Origin: Rotaria socialis
Lineage: Eukaryota > Rotifera > Eurotatoria > Philodinida > Philodinidae
NCBI GenBank assembly: GCA_905331475.1
Contig: CAJNYU010003614.1
Location: 124,001-188,000 of the forward strand
DNA length: 64,000 nucleotides
Direction of reading: 5' to 3'
Part shown: in pieces, positions 47,756-60,900 of the stretch
How positions within the stretch are numbered: the stretch's first letter is position 1
How the letters are laid out: every line of letters starts with the position of its first letter
Translations under genes and position numbers: made by a program
Notes under the pieces: generated by a model
The model's input: only the letters and a program-made list of their open reading frames with translations
Told to the model about the DNA's origin: nothing
Databases searched by the model: none

Positions 47756-50700
47756 TTAGTTAGTAAATTTTGATTTTTGAGGTCGATTATTCTTGTGTAA
47801 CAATGGGCATTGCGCTCTAAGATGATCAAAACTTTCACACTCGAAACAGCTTTTTCTTGGATAAGTATTTTGATAAGTAATATTGTTTGTTTGTTCGATC
47901 GATAGATGTGATGCATTATAAAATTCTCTGGATTTTTCATTAGCTACATATCGAAGTGAACGTTGATTAGATGAAGCAGATTTTGAGTGATTATATCCAT
48001 TGTATCTATTATTATAATATGGTTTCTCTCGAAAGTTATTTGATGAAAACGGCACATAATTATTCGTATAAGGTTGTTGTTCGCTATTATTAAACACTCT
48101 CTTATTTTTTTCATAGTCATTTGATAATGCAGCTAGTTTTGGACAACGTTTTCGTATATGATATGGACCTTTACACCATTCACATCGTTTAGGCGCATTT
48201 GTTGGGCATAATTCATCAATATTAAACAATTCTTCCTATTTAAATTTAAATACACTATTTTATTTTATTTTATTCTATTTAAATAAAAGTGATTATTTTT
48301 CTTTGAATATAAATGCTCAAATGGTTCTGCATTTTTCTTCTTTAAATGTAACAGTTCTTATTTTATGAAAGAAAAACACTGGTGCTTGTTCAATATCTAT
48401 GTTTGTCATGAGGAAAAATATCTTTACCTCAATATTTGACATATTTGGATTAGAAACATCAATATTTTCAGGTTTTACACCAAATTGTTCACGAGAACGA
48501 ATTAAAACTCGACGAATCATTATCCAATCTAAAAGAAATTATCCTTGTAGTTGCTGTCAAACGGAAATTCTTTTTCAATTATAGAATACTTCGAGGAGAT
48601 AAACCACCGGCTAAGTTATGGCTTAATTCAAATGGATCTTCAATAGCTATTGTTTGTCTAAGCCATCCTTTTTCATGTTTTAATAACGGTTCGATTTGTC
48701 TAATAGTAACAATATGTTCTTCATAATTGAATTGTTCTGTGTAAAACCGTAAAAATTCTATCCATAATGCACCTGGCAATAATTTATTTTCACCTTTCCA
48801 AATATCATTCTAAAAAACAAATGAAATATCATATTTTATCATATTTCATAAAAATATTATTTCTACAAACAATTCTAGATAGATCTTCATAAAAATAAAC
48901 ATTCCATTTTGAACATTTTTTATACATCGAAGTTTTTTTCGTCGGATCATTCAACTAAAATTTTTTCAAAAAAACTAAATTTAAGAGAATCTATTGAAAA
49001 AAATATTATTGGAAAACCTGTTGAAGTACTGGTAAAACAGGTGGTTGAATTTGTTGTAAAAAATGGATAAGCATAATGATATATGCATAACTGGATAGTG
49101 TACCTCGACTTGCATCACCAATAGAACAAAACTAAATTTGAAATGAAAATATTTATATATAATTGTCTTTTGCATTTAATATCTTATACACAATCTTGAA
49201 GTTTAAGTATGTTAGAGAATCTAAATTAATCATTGGAAAGATATTTGCTAGAATCTGTTTTTTGTATTGTTTGCATGAAGTTAAATTGATAAAAAAATAG
49301 AACAAGGAAAACAGAAATGAATGCCATGGCAACATTTTCAAAAGTATTTTATTGAAATACCAGAAAAACTGCATGGATTTTAAACATGTACAGTTGTTAT
49401 TCAGTTAAATAATGTTAAAGTAAAACTAATTCATATATTTTTAGCAATTGGCTGAAATTCCAATCTGATTAAGACGCTGTTTTACATGTTCGTCTTACTA
49501 GATTTTGAACAACTGTGACTGTACTGCCACTGAAATGTTTAAACTGTGAGTCAAAATAGTTTGTACTCATTCTGAATCTATAATAATAAGATGCCCTATT
49601 AGTAAGAATATTTTTGTAAAATATCTTTTTTTCGAAATGTTCAATTGATAAGAAACAGAAAAGAATGAAAGCTATTCATTGATATTATTTATCTTTGTTA
49701 TTGATTCGAGTGATGTTATGTTCAACTAGATTTAACCACTATTTGATTTACACTGTGAAGATAAAAACATAGCTGCCAAATTTGTTTTTTAGATATACTA
49801 TATAATGACTGAATAATGTATTGCTATTAAAATATGACGATAGCGTAAAGTTATTTTTCGATGATAATAATAATGTCGTTATTTGTCAACAGCAAAGCTT
49901 ATATTGGAGTTATGCAGTGCAATGATATTCTCTTGTTCTAATATTTATTTATTCAGATAAAGCGCTCTTCTAATTTGGAAAGTTGTCTATATAGAGTCGC
50001 TTTTGTTATAGAACTCAACTCCAATGCTCATTCCCTTATCTTTAATACAGAGTTAAACCTTTGTGCTTTGCAAATATAAACAAACAACAATAGAAATCAC
50101 ATTTGAAAGTTATGAAATACTCTATTTATATTAGAAAAATCATAGAATTATATTAAACCTAATTGTAGTGATATATTGAATGGCAAGTATTCAAAAATGA
50201 AGTGCTGAAATCTTCTTTCTTCTCGTAGTCTATGAAAATATCAGAGATATCATTTCTTGGATAACATTATGTGACTCGATTTCTTTTTCTTTTATTGGCT
50301 TTGTTTTTATATATTCAATATTTACTCTTTTCTTTGCATGTTCATAGCTAATTAAAATGCTTATTTACTAGATCTCATTTATCTGTTTTACGTATTGCTC
50401 AATTGTGAAAATTTGATTGACTTACGAACAAACGTTTTTTTCTAAGCATATGATTTGTGTTTTATTCTATGTACTTTTTTCTCCATGTATCTATTTCTAT
50501 TTGGAACAACTTATGTTTTATTACTCTAGTATTTAATAATCGATTGACCGGTTTTATTGTTACAACTTAAGAAGAGAAAATAGTCTGTATCATATCTCCT
50601 AGATATCAAAAGAAAATAGCTTGACATAGAAAAGACAACTATTATCTACTAACAATAGAAGCAGTTTCAAATTGTGTCACCTTCATCAATTAGTTTAAAA

Positions 50701-53700
50701 TTTTTTTAAATATCAACGTAATCAATAGAATTTAAGTTTTGGCGATATCAATGATTTCTGTTCAATCTAGTCAAAACTATTCTATTGATTTCAATAAAAT
50801 AAAAATTGAATATCTTACTTTTGCTAAATGCTTTATCATATAGCCCAATTCGGATACACGTGTATCGATTTCAGTATATTTTTTTAATAATCGAGTATTC
50901 TCAATAGCCTAAATACACAAAAGAGTAATTGATAGAAGATAAAAGTTGATTAAACAACTAACAAGCATATTATGAAGGCTAATATCGATAGCAATATTCC
51001 ATTGTCGATGTCTCGTTCGAATAATTGGTACCTTCGCTTGAAGTACTGGCTGAACTTCATCAAATGTATTCGAAGATCTCATTGCACGTAAAATTCTTTG
51101 CATTATTCGAATAACTTCATCATTCTATTCAGAATTGAAAAATAAAAATATCAAATGAAGAAAAACAAGAGGAAATTTCATCAATGAGATACAAACATTT
51201 TGTTCTCGTTCATCTTTAAATACAAGACAAACATCTAAATCACTTTGAGAAAAACCAAAACCATTATAAAATGAGCCGAATGCATGTAAATTACAATCAG
51301 GATAGTCCTTCTGGAATTGTTTTTCTAATTGATTTAAAATTTGCTGACGATTTTCTATGTCACGTGGTTTTGGTTTAGATCGATCTAAATTTATTGTTAA
51401 AATTATAGTCATTTTTATGAATGAAACACAGGTATGTATATAATATTACCAGTAATTTGTCGACAAATTTTTGAAAGAATTTGGATCCACTGCTCATCAA
51501 TAACTGGTAGATCAATCATATTTGGAATAATTAGTTCAGGACATTCACTTTTTAAATGTCCGATACCATTACAAGTTGTACATACATATGGAGCACCCTT
51601 TTTTGAGGAAAAAAATAAAAATTTATTTTGATCTCTATTAAATTGTTTTATTTTTTTACACGATTCAAGTAATGGTATATGCCTGTGTTTTGTTAGATTT
51701 TTAAAATGATCAGAACATTTACAAACAATTAAGTAGATCACTAAACCAGCTCTTTTTCCCTTTCTACGATGCAAAATAATCGATTCAAATTCGAATAGCA
51801 CTTTCAATATCAATATAACAATAGTATGAACACTTCATAGAGAAAAGATTTTCCAAAAACCAAACACAATATTGCTCAGGTCTTAAAAAAAACCTAGTTG
51901 TTGGGAGTAACAACATCTTCTGAAGAAAAAAAGAAGTTCAGAAAAAAAGAGCGAGTTCTAATATTTCTCATGATCTTTCCTTGAAAATATGCAAATATTA
52001 TTCGAACGAAAAACTGAATTTCTTAGCTAACTTTCGAGACGTCAGAATGAAAGTTAGTCTTCTATTTTTTGAACTCGTTCTGCAGTCCATGATGATTTTA
52101 CCTGTTCAGCATGAAAGTTTTCAGCTTGAAAATCATAGTACAATTCATTTAAATCATCTTTGCTAGGATTGCTTTGAATATTTGATTGTTCATTATTAAT
52201 AATGTCGTCAAATTTGATTGGCGACGTGAATGGTGATGGAATTTCATGGCGGTCATTATTGTTATCAGTCGTTATAATATTTGTTTCAATACTTAATGGT
52301 GACGAACACGAAGATGTTGTCGTTTTTTCTTTTGGTGAATGTAATTCTGGTGTTGCCTGAGTATCATTCGTTGATGTTTCATCTATCGATAATGATTGCT
52401 TCAAATTGTCAACTAATTCTTCTTCTTTATTGCTGATTGTATTACCTAAAATCAAATTAATATTAATTCACATTGAAAAAAAATCAGTTTCGAATGATTA
52501 TTTTCTTTTTCTGCAGTTTCAATTGTAAGATTCTCTTGTTTTTTGTTCGATGAAGATTTAGGATACAATGATTAATATCACTTTCGCTCACATTATTATT
52601 ACGACTATGGTCTTGATGCAAGATTTCTACCATTAGATTATATGTTACATACCTTGTTCAGCTTCGTTCTTTATTCTTGATGTTTCGTCGTTAGTCAATT
52701 GTTGTCCGTCTTCGCCTATCGGAGACTCATCTTGACTAAAATAAGAACAAAAATATGTATACAAATCAATCATTCCATTAATGCATTTCTATGTTCAATG
52801 ATATTTCGTCTATGAATAGAAAATAGTGGGAATTCTATATTCTTGTCTTATACAACTTCGTTTCACTTAATCAACATTTTCTATTCATAGACGAAGTGTC
52901 ATTCTAACTAGTATTGTATCCTACTATCAATAAATTTATTCCTTTAACTAACATGTCTTCGTCTTGTTGTTCAATACTGATATGTTGCGAATTTTCATTT
53001 AAAAAATGTTCTTCATCATTCTCATCTGATATTATCCTTTGTAATAAATGTGAATGATTTTCATTTTCATCATCATCATTTTCATCCATAACTTGAAAAT
53101 TATTTTCAAGATCATGTTGAAATGCTTCTTGAATATCATTATCAACTAAATTATCAAACTTATCATTTAAAGAAGTTAATTGTATAATTCCTTTTGGTAA
53201 TATATTCTTTTCATTATCAAACGTTTGCCTATAATAGTCTCGTACACGACCTTGTTTTATATTAACATCACGGACAATGGTTGGTGGTAATTTTTTATAA
53301 AATAATTTATACGAGTTATGCAACGAGTTTGATGGCTCACTTTTTGGAATTTCATTTATATCATCGAGAATGATTTCAATTAAATCATCATCAGTATTTT
53401 CGATTGAACATTGATTTGAATTCGTTGTTGGGCGTTTTTTTTGTTTTCGAGCAAAATAATTCAATGCAGCATTTAATGTACTGCGAAAATAATCAATAGA
53501 ACGTACAGATTGCATTGTTTGACATAAACTTCGTTTTATATCAGTCGGATCTATTGAAATTAAACAGAAATATGCATCAATAGTTAAAAATACATAAGAA
53601 AATGAATTGTTCTATATCTATTTTGAGAAACTGAAGATACAACAAATGCAATTATGTCTTGTATTATTGATATCCTAGAAAATGTTCCAGTACTATCATT

Positions 53701-56700
53701 CATATACTAAATAATAAAACTACTACAAATAATAAATAGTATAATTGGTAAAGTTTAAATCTCAATAAAGAAAAAAACAAATAATATAATAGATAGCATC
53801 ATGACTTTTGTCGAGAGTTTCAAACCGTGATCGAATGGTTATTTGTTTACAACAGTCGACAATCTCATTCTCGACGAGTTCGTCGTGAGTGCTTTCATGA
53901 TACTAATTCTTATATTCACTGTATCCAAAACAAATAAAAACTATTGAAAATGATAGTATAGTAAAATTACTCTTTTTCAAAGAGCTTTTTGCTGTAGATA
54001 AATCTCACACTTTTAGAGGATTAAGGTCATACACAGTAGTCTATAACAAATATTTGATTTTTGTACGATGTCTAAAAATTTGTATTGAAGGCTATTCAAT
54101 TTTACATCATACAGTTTTTGTTCGATGGAATAGATCAATTTGAAGGATAGGAAAAAGTCTGAGTTTTCAACCAATATCGTTTGAATTAGTCGATTTCATC
54201 GTACAAATCGATAGACAAAAATGTAATTGATATCATATTCCATGATAGTTTTATGTCTTAGCAGTAGATGAAGGCATATTTTGACTAACGTTACCGATGT
54301 AAAATTTAGAAAAATGTTTATTTCAAAATTGGGCAACCCAAAACTATCTCTATAGTATAATTTTTACCAGTGTAAAGAATTGTTTTCGCATAGTTTTTCT
54401 TACAAAGATGATATTCCAAAGAATTATCACATTTACCGCATGACTAACTAGATTTAAGTTAGAACTCTTTTTTTCTGTTAAACTCGGTCATTTACAATTC
54501 ATCTATATTGTCTTAACAAATGTATCTACATATATATTTTAATTCCATCCATAGATAATTTTGAAAAAATTCTTTTTCTCGTTTCCTATGATGAACATTC
54601 GAAAAACAAGATATTATCAATTGTCTCAAAGATAAACCTATATGATACATGATTGATTGTTTACTTTCTCTTTTCTTTAATATGAAATTTAACATTCATA
54701 GACAAATAAAATAAATGTCATTTTAAAATTTGTAACAAAACTGCGAGAGCCTCGTGTAAAAAATATCACAACTTTTTGCGTTAGCTTAAAAATAAATTTA
54801 CCTTCAACAAGTAATTTTCTACTACGCCAATTTTTATCTATTTTCATCACAGGCATGCGCGTTTGTATTGAAACAACAAATTGTTTTGCACTGAATGTTT
54901 TAACATAATACGACAGCAATTGTAAAAACAGCATTTCGACAGTCGTTGTATTCTTTGATTTCCATTCACGTGAATATTTTTCACAAACTTTGAAAAATTC
55001 CGGATAATGATTTTCATTTAATGTTACTGGTACATTATTAATTCCATAGGCCTATCAAATCGAATGTTTATTTACGTCTTTTATTTTTCAGTTCAATATA
55101 TTCAAAGAAAAACAATGTAGAAGATAACGTACATATTCATGTAGACATGGTAAAACCGGTTCATCGACTTGTTGAAGAAAATGAATAACCATAATATGGT
55201 AAACAACTGGATGAAGTGTTCCCACCTCTGCTTTATCAATGTCACACGTCTAAAAAAATGATAAATAAATTCTTTTTTTATAAATTTTGATAGTGCGAAA
55301 TTCAAGAAAACTTTTCTTTTTCGTGTTTATTTTGCGTCTAACGTAAAAGAGAGTTAATCGAGCTAACTATGAAAAATATTCGTATTTAAAGCATTCAGAC
55401 AATATTTTCCTAGGGTCAAGGATAAAAAATTTGTGTTTAAAACGCATAAAATTCAAGTGTATTACAAAAATCAAGCTTGAACACTCTCAAGATGCTTCTC
55501 ACTCATTGTTTTAAAATATACGTACTTTATTTTTCTAAACTCGCTTTTTCACAGTCTAATTACTAAGACATCGTCTGAGTACATAACAACATAATAACTT
55601 CATAGGCTATTAAACGTATTCTAGTCAGTTAAGACAGTGAAATCAAATTTCGAAATGTTAGAGCTAAACTTAAAGAAAAAGAAAACCGAATCCATTTAAA
55701 CTAACTTTGGATAGTATTCGAAACAATCGAAGTAATTTGATAACACGTTCATCAAATTTAATATAAATTCGAATTAATTTTGATAGATTCAAACCACGAT
55801 TATAACCTGAAGTTATTTTTACTCGCATATTTGGTTCATTTGTTATTAAGTTAATACATGATGGTTTATTATCAGTATCGATTGCAGCGTCTTTACATAG
55901 ATCTAAATTAAAATTTTAGTTTATGCAATTCTTTTCTCAATGCAATAACCATACCACTTGTTTTAATTATATCAAGTATTTCTTTGAGTGCATCGTATTG
56001 TGATGTTGTTTTGAATCGTATATCAATATTCATTACACTTCGTTTTTCCAAACAACATTCAAAGTATACAGATCCATATAAATTTATTTGACTGCCTATA
56101 ATAACAGATTAAAAAAAATAAGAGTCAATAAAACGAGAGTTATCATATAATGTTTATAATAAATAAATACATAAATAAATAAAATAACGATGTCTTCAGT
56201 AAACATTTAAATTTTAAATATTCGTATTTAATATTTAACACACCTGTTACTCGAAATTATCAAAAGAAAAAAGTACTATTTTTTTATTTTTCCATTCAAA
56301 TTTGTTGATTCTTGACAACTCATTTTATTTAAAACCAAAGTCAACGGTTCAAGTTTGAAATCAACATTTTTTCGTTTCATATAGTTAACATACTGTTCTA
56401 GTTCGCTACTCCAAAGAAAAATATAAAAAAGAACAAATCGTACTATAACAATTGTTTTGTTTCTTATCGTAAAATAAACCGATGAAGAACAGAGGTCTGA
56501 AGAAGATTTAATAAAATATAAACTCAATTTAATACACCACAGACGTATAAAATGAAAATGAAAGATTTTAATCGATCAATTTAAAAAACAGAATTACTCT
56601 ATAATCAACATGCAATATTTACCTGATCGAGCATTAGTAATAAGTTTATGTAATTTTGTAAAGATAACTTCTCGTTGTCTAAGACTGTTATCGGATAGAG

Positions 56701-57269
56701 AGCTTTCCGTAAGAACTTTATGAAATGCTTTTTTCAATGCTAATAAATGCTCGGGTGTTGGCTCACGAATATCAATCGTTGACCGGTCAATTTCAGCCTA
56801 AGAATTGAACCAGAAAAAGAAATTTGTAACTATGTAATTTTTTCGTCGTACTTTTTCTGGTGAAAGATTAGAGTTATTAACTAAATCATTATCACTACGA
56901 TCTAATATAAATACAAAGAATAAATTTAATTAAACCAATCTAAATAAAAATCTCTATACTATGATTTTCATAATCGAGTCGTTTAATTCTTCGTCGTCGT
57001 TGCGAAATCGATTTTTCATACGGTTTCGATGTTAATAACGGTTCAGGTTTCAAGCAATCTAGTAACGGTTTTGCTGGTGATTTAACGTTTTGAACATGGC
57101 TTTGTTTTTGTTGTGAAAGGGCATTTGTTTTATTTTCGATTGTATTACTGAATGATTGCTGCGATTGTGGACGATGATTTTTATCATTTTTTTCTAAGTT
57201 TGATCGAACTAAATCATGTACTTGTTTACAATTGGGTACCCGTGGAGTTTTTTTAGACGTATCATTCAT
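47756..57269 (-). CDS. TUT4/7: Terminal uridylyltransferase, TUT4/TUT7 type (two nucleotidyltransferase modules, three CCHC knuckles)
   Basis: ATG at 57269 (MNDTSKK). Exons follow in order: a basic N-terminal linker; a degenerate nucleotidyltransferase domain ([19 protein letters not shown] near 56040-56100) whose first catalytic Asp position is Asn; its helical partner ([20 protein letters not shown] near 55140-55230; [14 protein letters not shown] near 54850-54900; [10 protein letters not shown] across 54802/53550); a long acidic linker; a CCHC knuckle ([14 protein letters not shown] near 51545-51590); an intact nucleotidyltransferase ([20 protein letters not shown] near 51230-51290, two Asp kept); the PAP-associated region ([19 protein letters not shown] ... 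[15 protein letters not shown] near 48590-48770); and two C-terminal CCHC knuckles ([28 protein letters not shown]) before TAA at 47756. TUT4/TUT7 oligouridylate pre-let-7 and mRNA 3' ends. Introns of 1.2-1.7 kb occur at 53551-54801 and about 49134-50818. Some exon joins near 56270 are unresolved. Confidence 0.9.
49134..50818. other. 1.7-kb intron of the TUT gene
   Basis: Between the exon ending ...[10 protein letters not shown] and the one starting [12 protein letters not shown]-rich, no recognisable repeat ends or coding sequence. Confidence 0.65.
52805..52895. repeat. 20-bp perfect inverted repeat in a TUT intron
   Basis: 52805-52824 (TTCGTCTATGAATAGAAAAT) and 52876-52895 are exact reverse complements, and outward similarity continues weakly for about 12 more bases. 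It may be the shrunken remnant of a short inverted-repeat element of about 110 bp. Confidence 0.75.
53551..54801. other. 1.25-kb intron of the TUT gene
   Basis: Splits the EDP codon context of the first (inactive) PAP-associated domain (GTTGAAG | ATCCGACT on the coding strand). Nothing recognisable inside. Confidence 0.75.
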
Positions 57270-57987
57270 GATTAAAGTTTATGTATTTATTATGAGTCAA
57301 AAACAAGAAATCTAAAGTATAAAACAAAAAAGAAGGTTTCAACATTTCAAAACAGAAAATGTATGAAAAGAGTAATCGTCAATTTTCAGCATCTTCTTTT
57401 AATTAAATGTTCATGACTCAAATTATGCATTGTTTTTTTATTTATTCATTTATTAATTGCATTAAAAAAATAAAAATTACGAAATCATTCGACTAAGTTT
57501 TGTATTTTCTTCAATGCAAAATTTTATGACAACTAATAGTTAAATATACGCTTGTTTATTTCCCAATATAAGAAAAAAAAACATAAACAGGTAACGTTTC
57601 AGACAAATTTTCTCAGAAGACATCCTTAGTAATATGTTGCACATTCATTGCTGTTCTATGTTTGCCTACTTCATTTATTTTTTATTTTTCGATTATGTAA
57701 AACCAATAAGATTGCAAAACAGTGACATCTTTTTAGGCTTTATTTTTTGAATTGTTTATTTAGAAATTTCTTTTTTAATTAAAAAATCAATGCAAACAAT
57801 TACATTTTTGTCTATAAAATTCCATTTTAACTAATTTTTTTTCAATCGAAGTGTAAAAATAAAAAGATTCTATTTTATAAAGCTAATGAAGAATATCACT
57901 TAGTAACTAGAAAATGAAATAAGTGCATGAACAATCGAGAAAGGTACAGGCCTAGAGAGTGAAAAGAAAAAGAGGAATTAATAAAAA
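57270..57987. promoter_or_regulatory. Divergent promoter region, TUT4/7 / CEP128
   Basis: 718 bp between two outward start codons, very A/T-rich. On the TUT side a T-rich tract and TTTAG lie about 45 nt from the ATG when read on the minus strand. No clear core-promoter element. Confidence 0.5.
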
Positions 57988-60900
57988 ATGAGTTCATTAT
58001 TAAAACGACAATTACCTAATGTGAACATTGAATCAAACGAAAAGATCCGCCATTTGAATACAGCATTAATTGTAAACGAAAAAAATCAATAAGAACAAGA
58101 AAAATACCATTAACCTTAAATTTTTTCTTTTACTAATTTAGACTACGGAAAATAATTTACGACATGCTCAACAAAATTTTGAATTATTAAAACAAATTCA
58201 ACAGCCAACATCAACATCACTACTAGATACAGTAAATAAAATAGTATCTATGTCTCGTTAAATATTCTATCCTGTTGTTTCTATTGTTAAGTTTCGTAAT
58301 ACTACTACTACTACTAATGATGGACTCCTTTCGACGGTGGATTCACGTAAAAAACTTCTATTTTCATAAAATTATTAATAAATCTATTTAAAAAATGAAT
58401 AGATTATGATCAAGAACAAACAACAATAGGTTCACGACGTTCTACAACGTTATCATCGAATCATCAACGCAGTAACAGTAATAAAGGTGTTCGTTTTAAT
58501 GATGATGTTATTGGACGTTCATTACATAATCTCAACAATGAATTGCAATCACTATCAACTGAGCATGGAAGACTTAAACATGAAATCGGTAAAACTACAT
58601 CATCAAAACAGCAGCAACAAAAAGAATCATTGACTTTGTAAGAGAAAACTTTTTTCTTTGGACAATCTGTTTTAATTATGTTTGCAGAAATGACAGTGAT
58701 GATGGGGATGTCAATGACTCATTTTTTTCTAAACAAGATCCGCTGGTCGAAGAGGTTTGATTATTCGTTTTTTTTACAATTTTATCGCAGCTAATTTCAT
58801 CTTAATTCTGAATCTTGAATGCCAATCAGAGATACTTAACGTTCATACAATATTGTTGCTTATATTTACGTTAGGAAATTTATTGTCGCGAATATATGTG
58901 TAACTACTATACTTTACTACGAACTAGTGTAACAATATTTGTTTTTTGAAAACAAAATTGGCATAGTTCAACTAAAAGCTACAGAGTTTTGATTTTGATT
59001 GAAAAAGAGAAATTCTTTGTATACGACAAAGCAAACACGACACCGTTTATGATAAAAACAAATATGTTGAAGGTATCTTTACTTTTGCAAGTACAATATT
59101 TCTCATCGTATTTTTTGTGTCTTTCATTATACAAAATATGACAATTGCTTTAAACGATTTCTAAAAATTGTCAAAAACATAAAAGTTCCTCTAACATCGT
59201 AAGCTATTAAGCCGAGAAATATTCTAGTAGCAAGTAAAATAGTTTCGACTTGAAAATAATATTCCGTAACTAAACGAAGGAAAAAAGTTGTATCTATGAA
59301 GAGATCGTATCGTAAAAATAAATATTTTACTTAGATCGTTCAATCACGTATTGATCGACGTTTACAAGAAATTGAACGAGAAATCAAGCGTGATAAAGAT
59401 CAACAACAACAAGGGGATATGCGTGTACTGATAACTGAACTTCAATCTCAACGAAAATTAACAACACCAATTCAAAATGAAGACGATAAAATTTTACAAG
59501 CTCGACTTTTACTTGCTGAATCCAATAAGCAAATGGTATCATTATTTTTCGTTTTTTCCTTTATTGTAATTTATTACACCATTTTCTTTTATATTAGTAT
59601 GAAACTCAATTACAAAATACTAGAAGGCAATTGGAAGATAGTGAAATTAACAAAAGCTTTTTAGCGCAACAGGTAAATTATTTTGTTTTTTTCTCGATTA
59701 AATTTCAATGATAATGAATTAAATAGAAATTCTAAAATTCTGTTATGATATTCTAAGGTTGTAAACCGGTCAGACTAAGCTGAAATCTAGATGACATGAC
59801 ACGTAGATCTGGTTTCATCTCATGAAGTTTCTTTCTTTGTTTTATCGTAGGAAAAAAATGCATATTTTAGGTACGATGCATATTAGCAGTTCTTATGCTC
59901 TCATGTTTTGACTCTTTCATCGATAGCTTGTGCTTTCTTTTTTCTTCTTTTTGTATTTTTTTCATGTATAAATTTCTTTTCTTTTCTAATAGTTAAAGCG
60001 CATTAAAAATAAAAGCATTGATGTTATGACGTTCAGCGAGGTCAATGATCTTTTAGAATTTTAAATACTCTGCTACTTATCGCTCTCGATTATTTACATC
60101 AAACCTTATGATCATAGCTAGCCTTAAACATATCTACTTCAATCTACTATTCAATACCATTCGTTAGGTTTTCTTTGGTAAATAGAAAAGGTTACATAGA
60201 AAATCTTAACAATTTCGATCAATCCTAAACAACTATATAATTCTCTAAAGTCCACAACAATCCGAAGGATCAGGGCGTTAAAAAAAAGGAAATCAAAAAT
60301 ATCAGAACTGTTATGAACATGGCAGCGTACTCACTGTATTTTTTTCGAAAAAATAAGTATTATAGTATCTATGCCGAGGATATAAGAATGCAAAGGCAAT
60401 ATGAAATAACCTAGAAAACAACTGGCACACAGAAATTCAATTTATTAAGTAAGGACATTATATCATGGAATTTAGTGCAAAGAGGAAAATTATTTTACCA
60501 GATGCATTGTCCCATTGAACGAGTTTCTTTTTGTTCTATTGCGTGACATCCGAATTGAAACTTTGAAATTATATGTTTATTCGATATTTTAATATGAAAC
60601 TCGTTGATTTAGTGTAGATTTTGTTCTTTTAATACTGATTTTAATTAGATAATAACAATTTTTAAATTGAGATGCATTTAATGATTTAGCTATTACAACT
60701 CAAAGATCAATTGACCAGAAATGATTTCGAACGTGATAAACAACGAGAGGACGATTTAGTATTATCAATGAATCGACGCCGAAAAACAGGTCTGATTGTT
60801 ATTATTCGATTATGTTTCAATCATTATTGTGGATTGAAAAAGAAATAGAAAAGAAGATGTTTCGGAGCTTTTTTGTGAAGAGAAATCTATTCCATATCAT

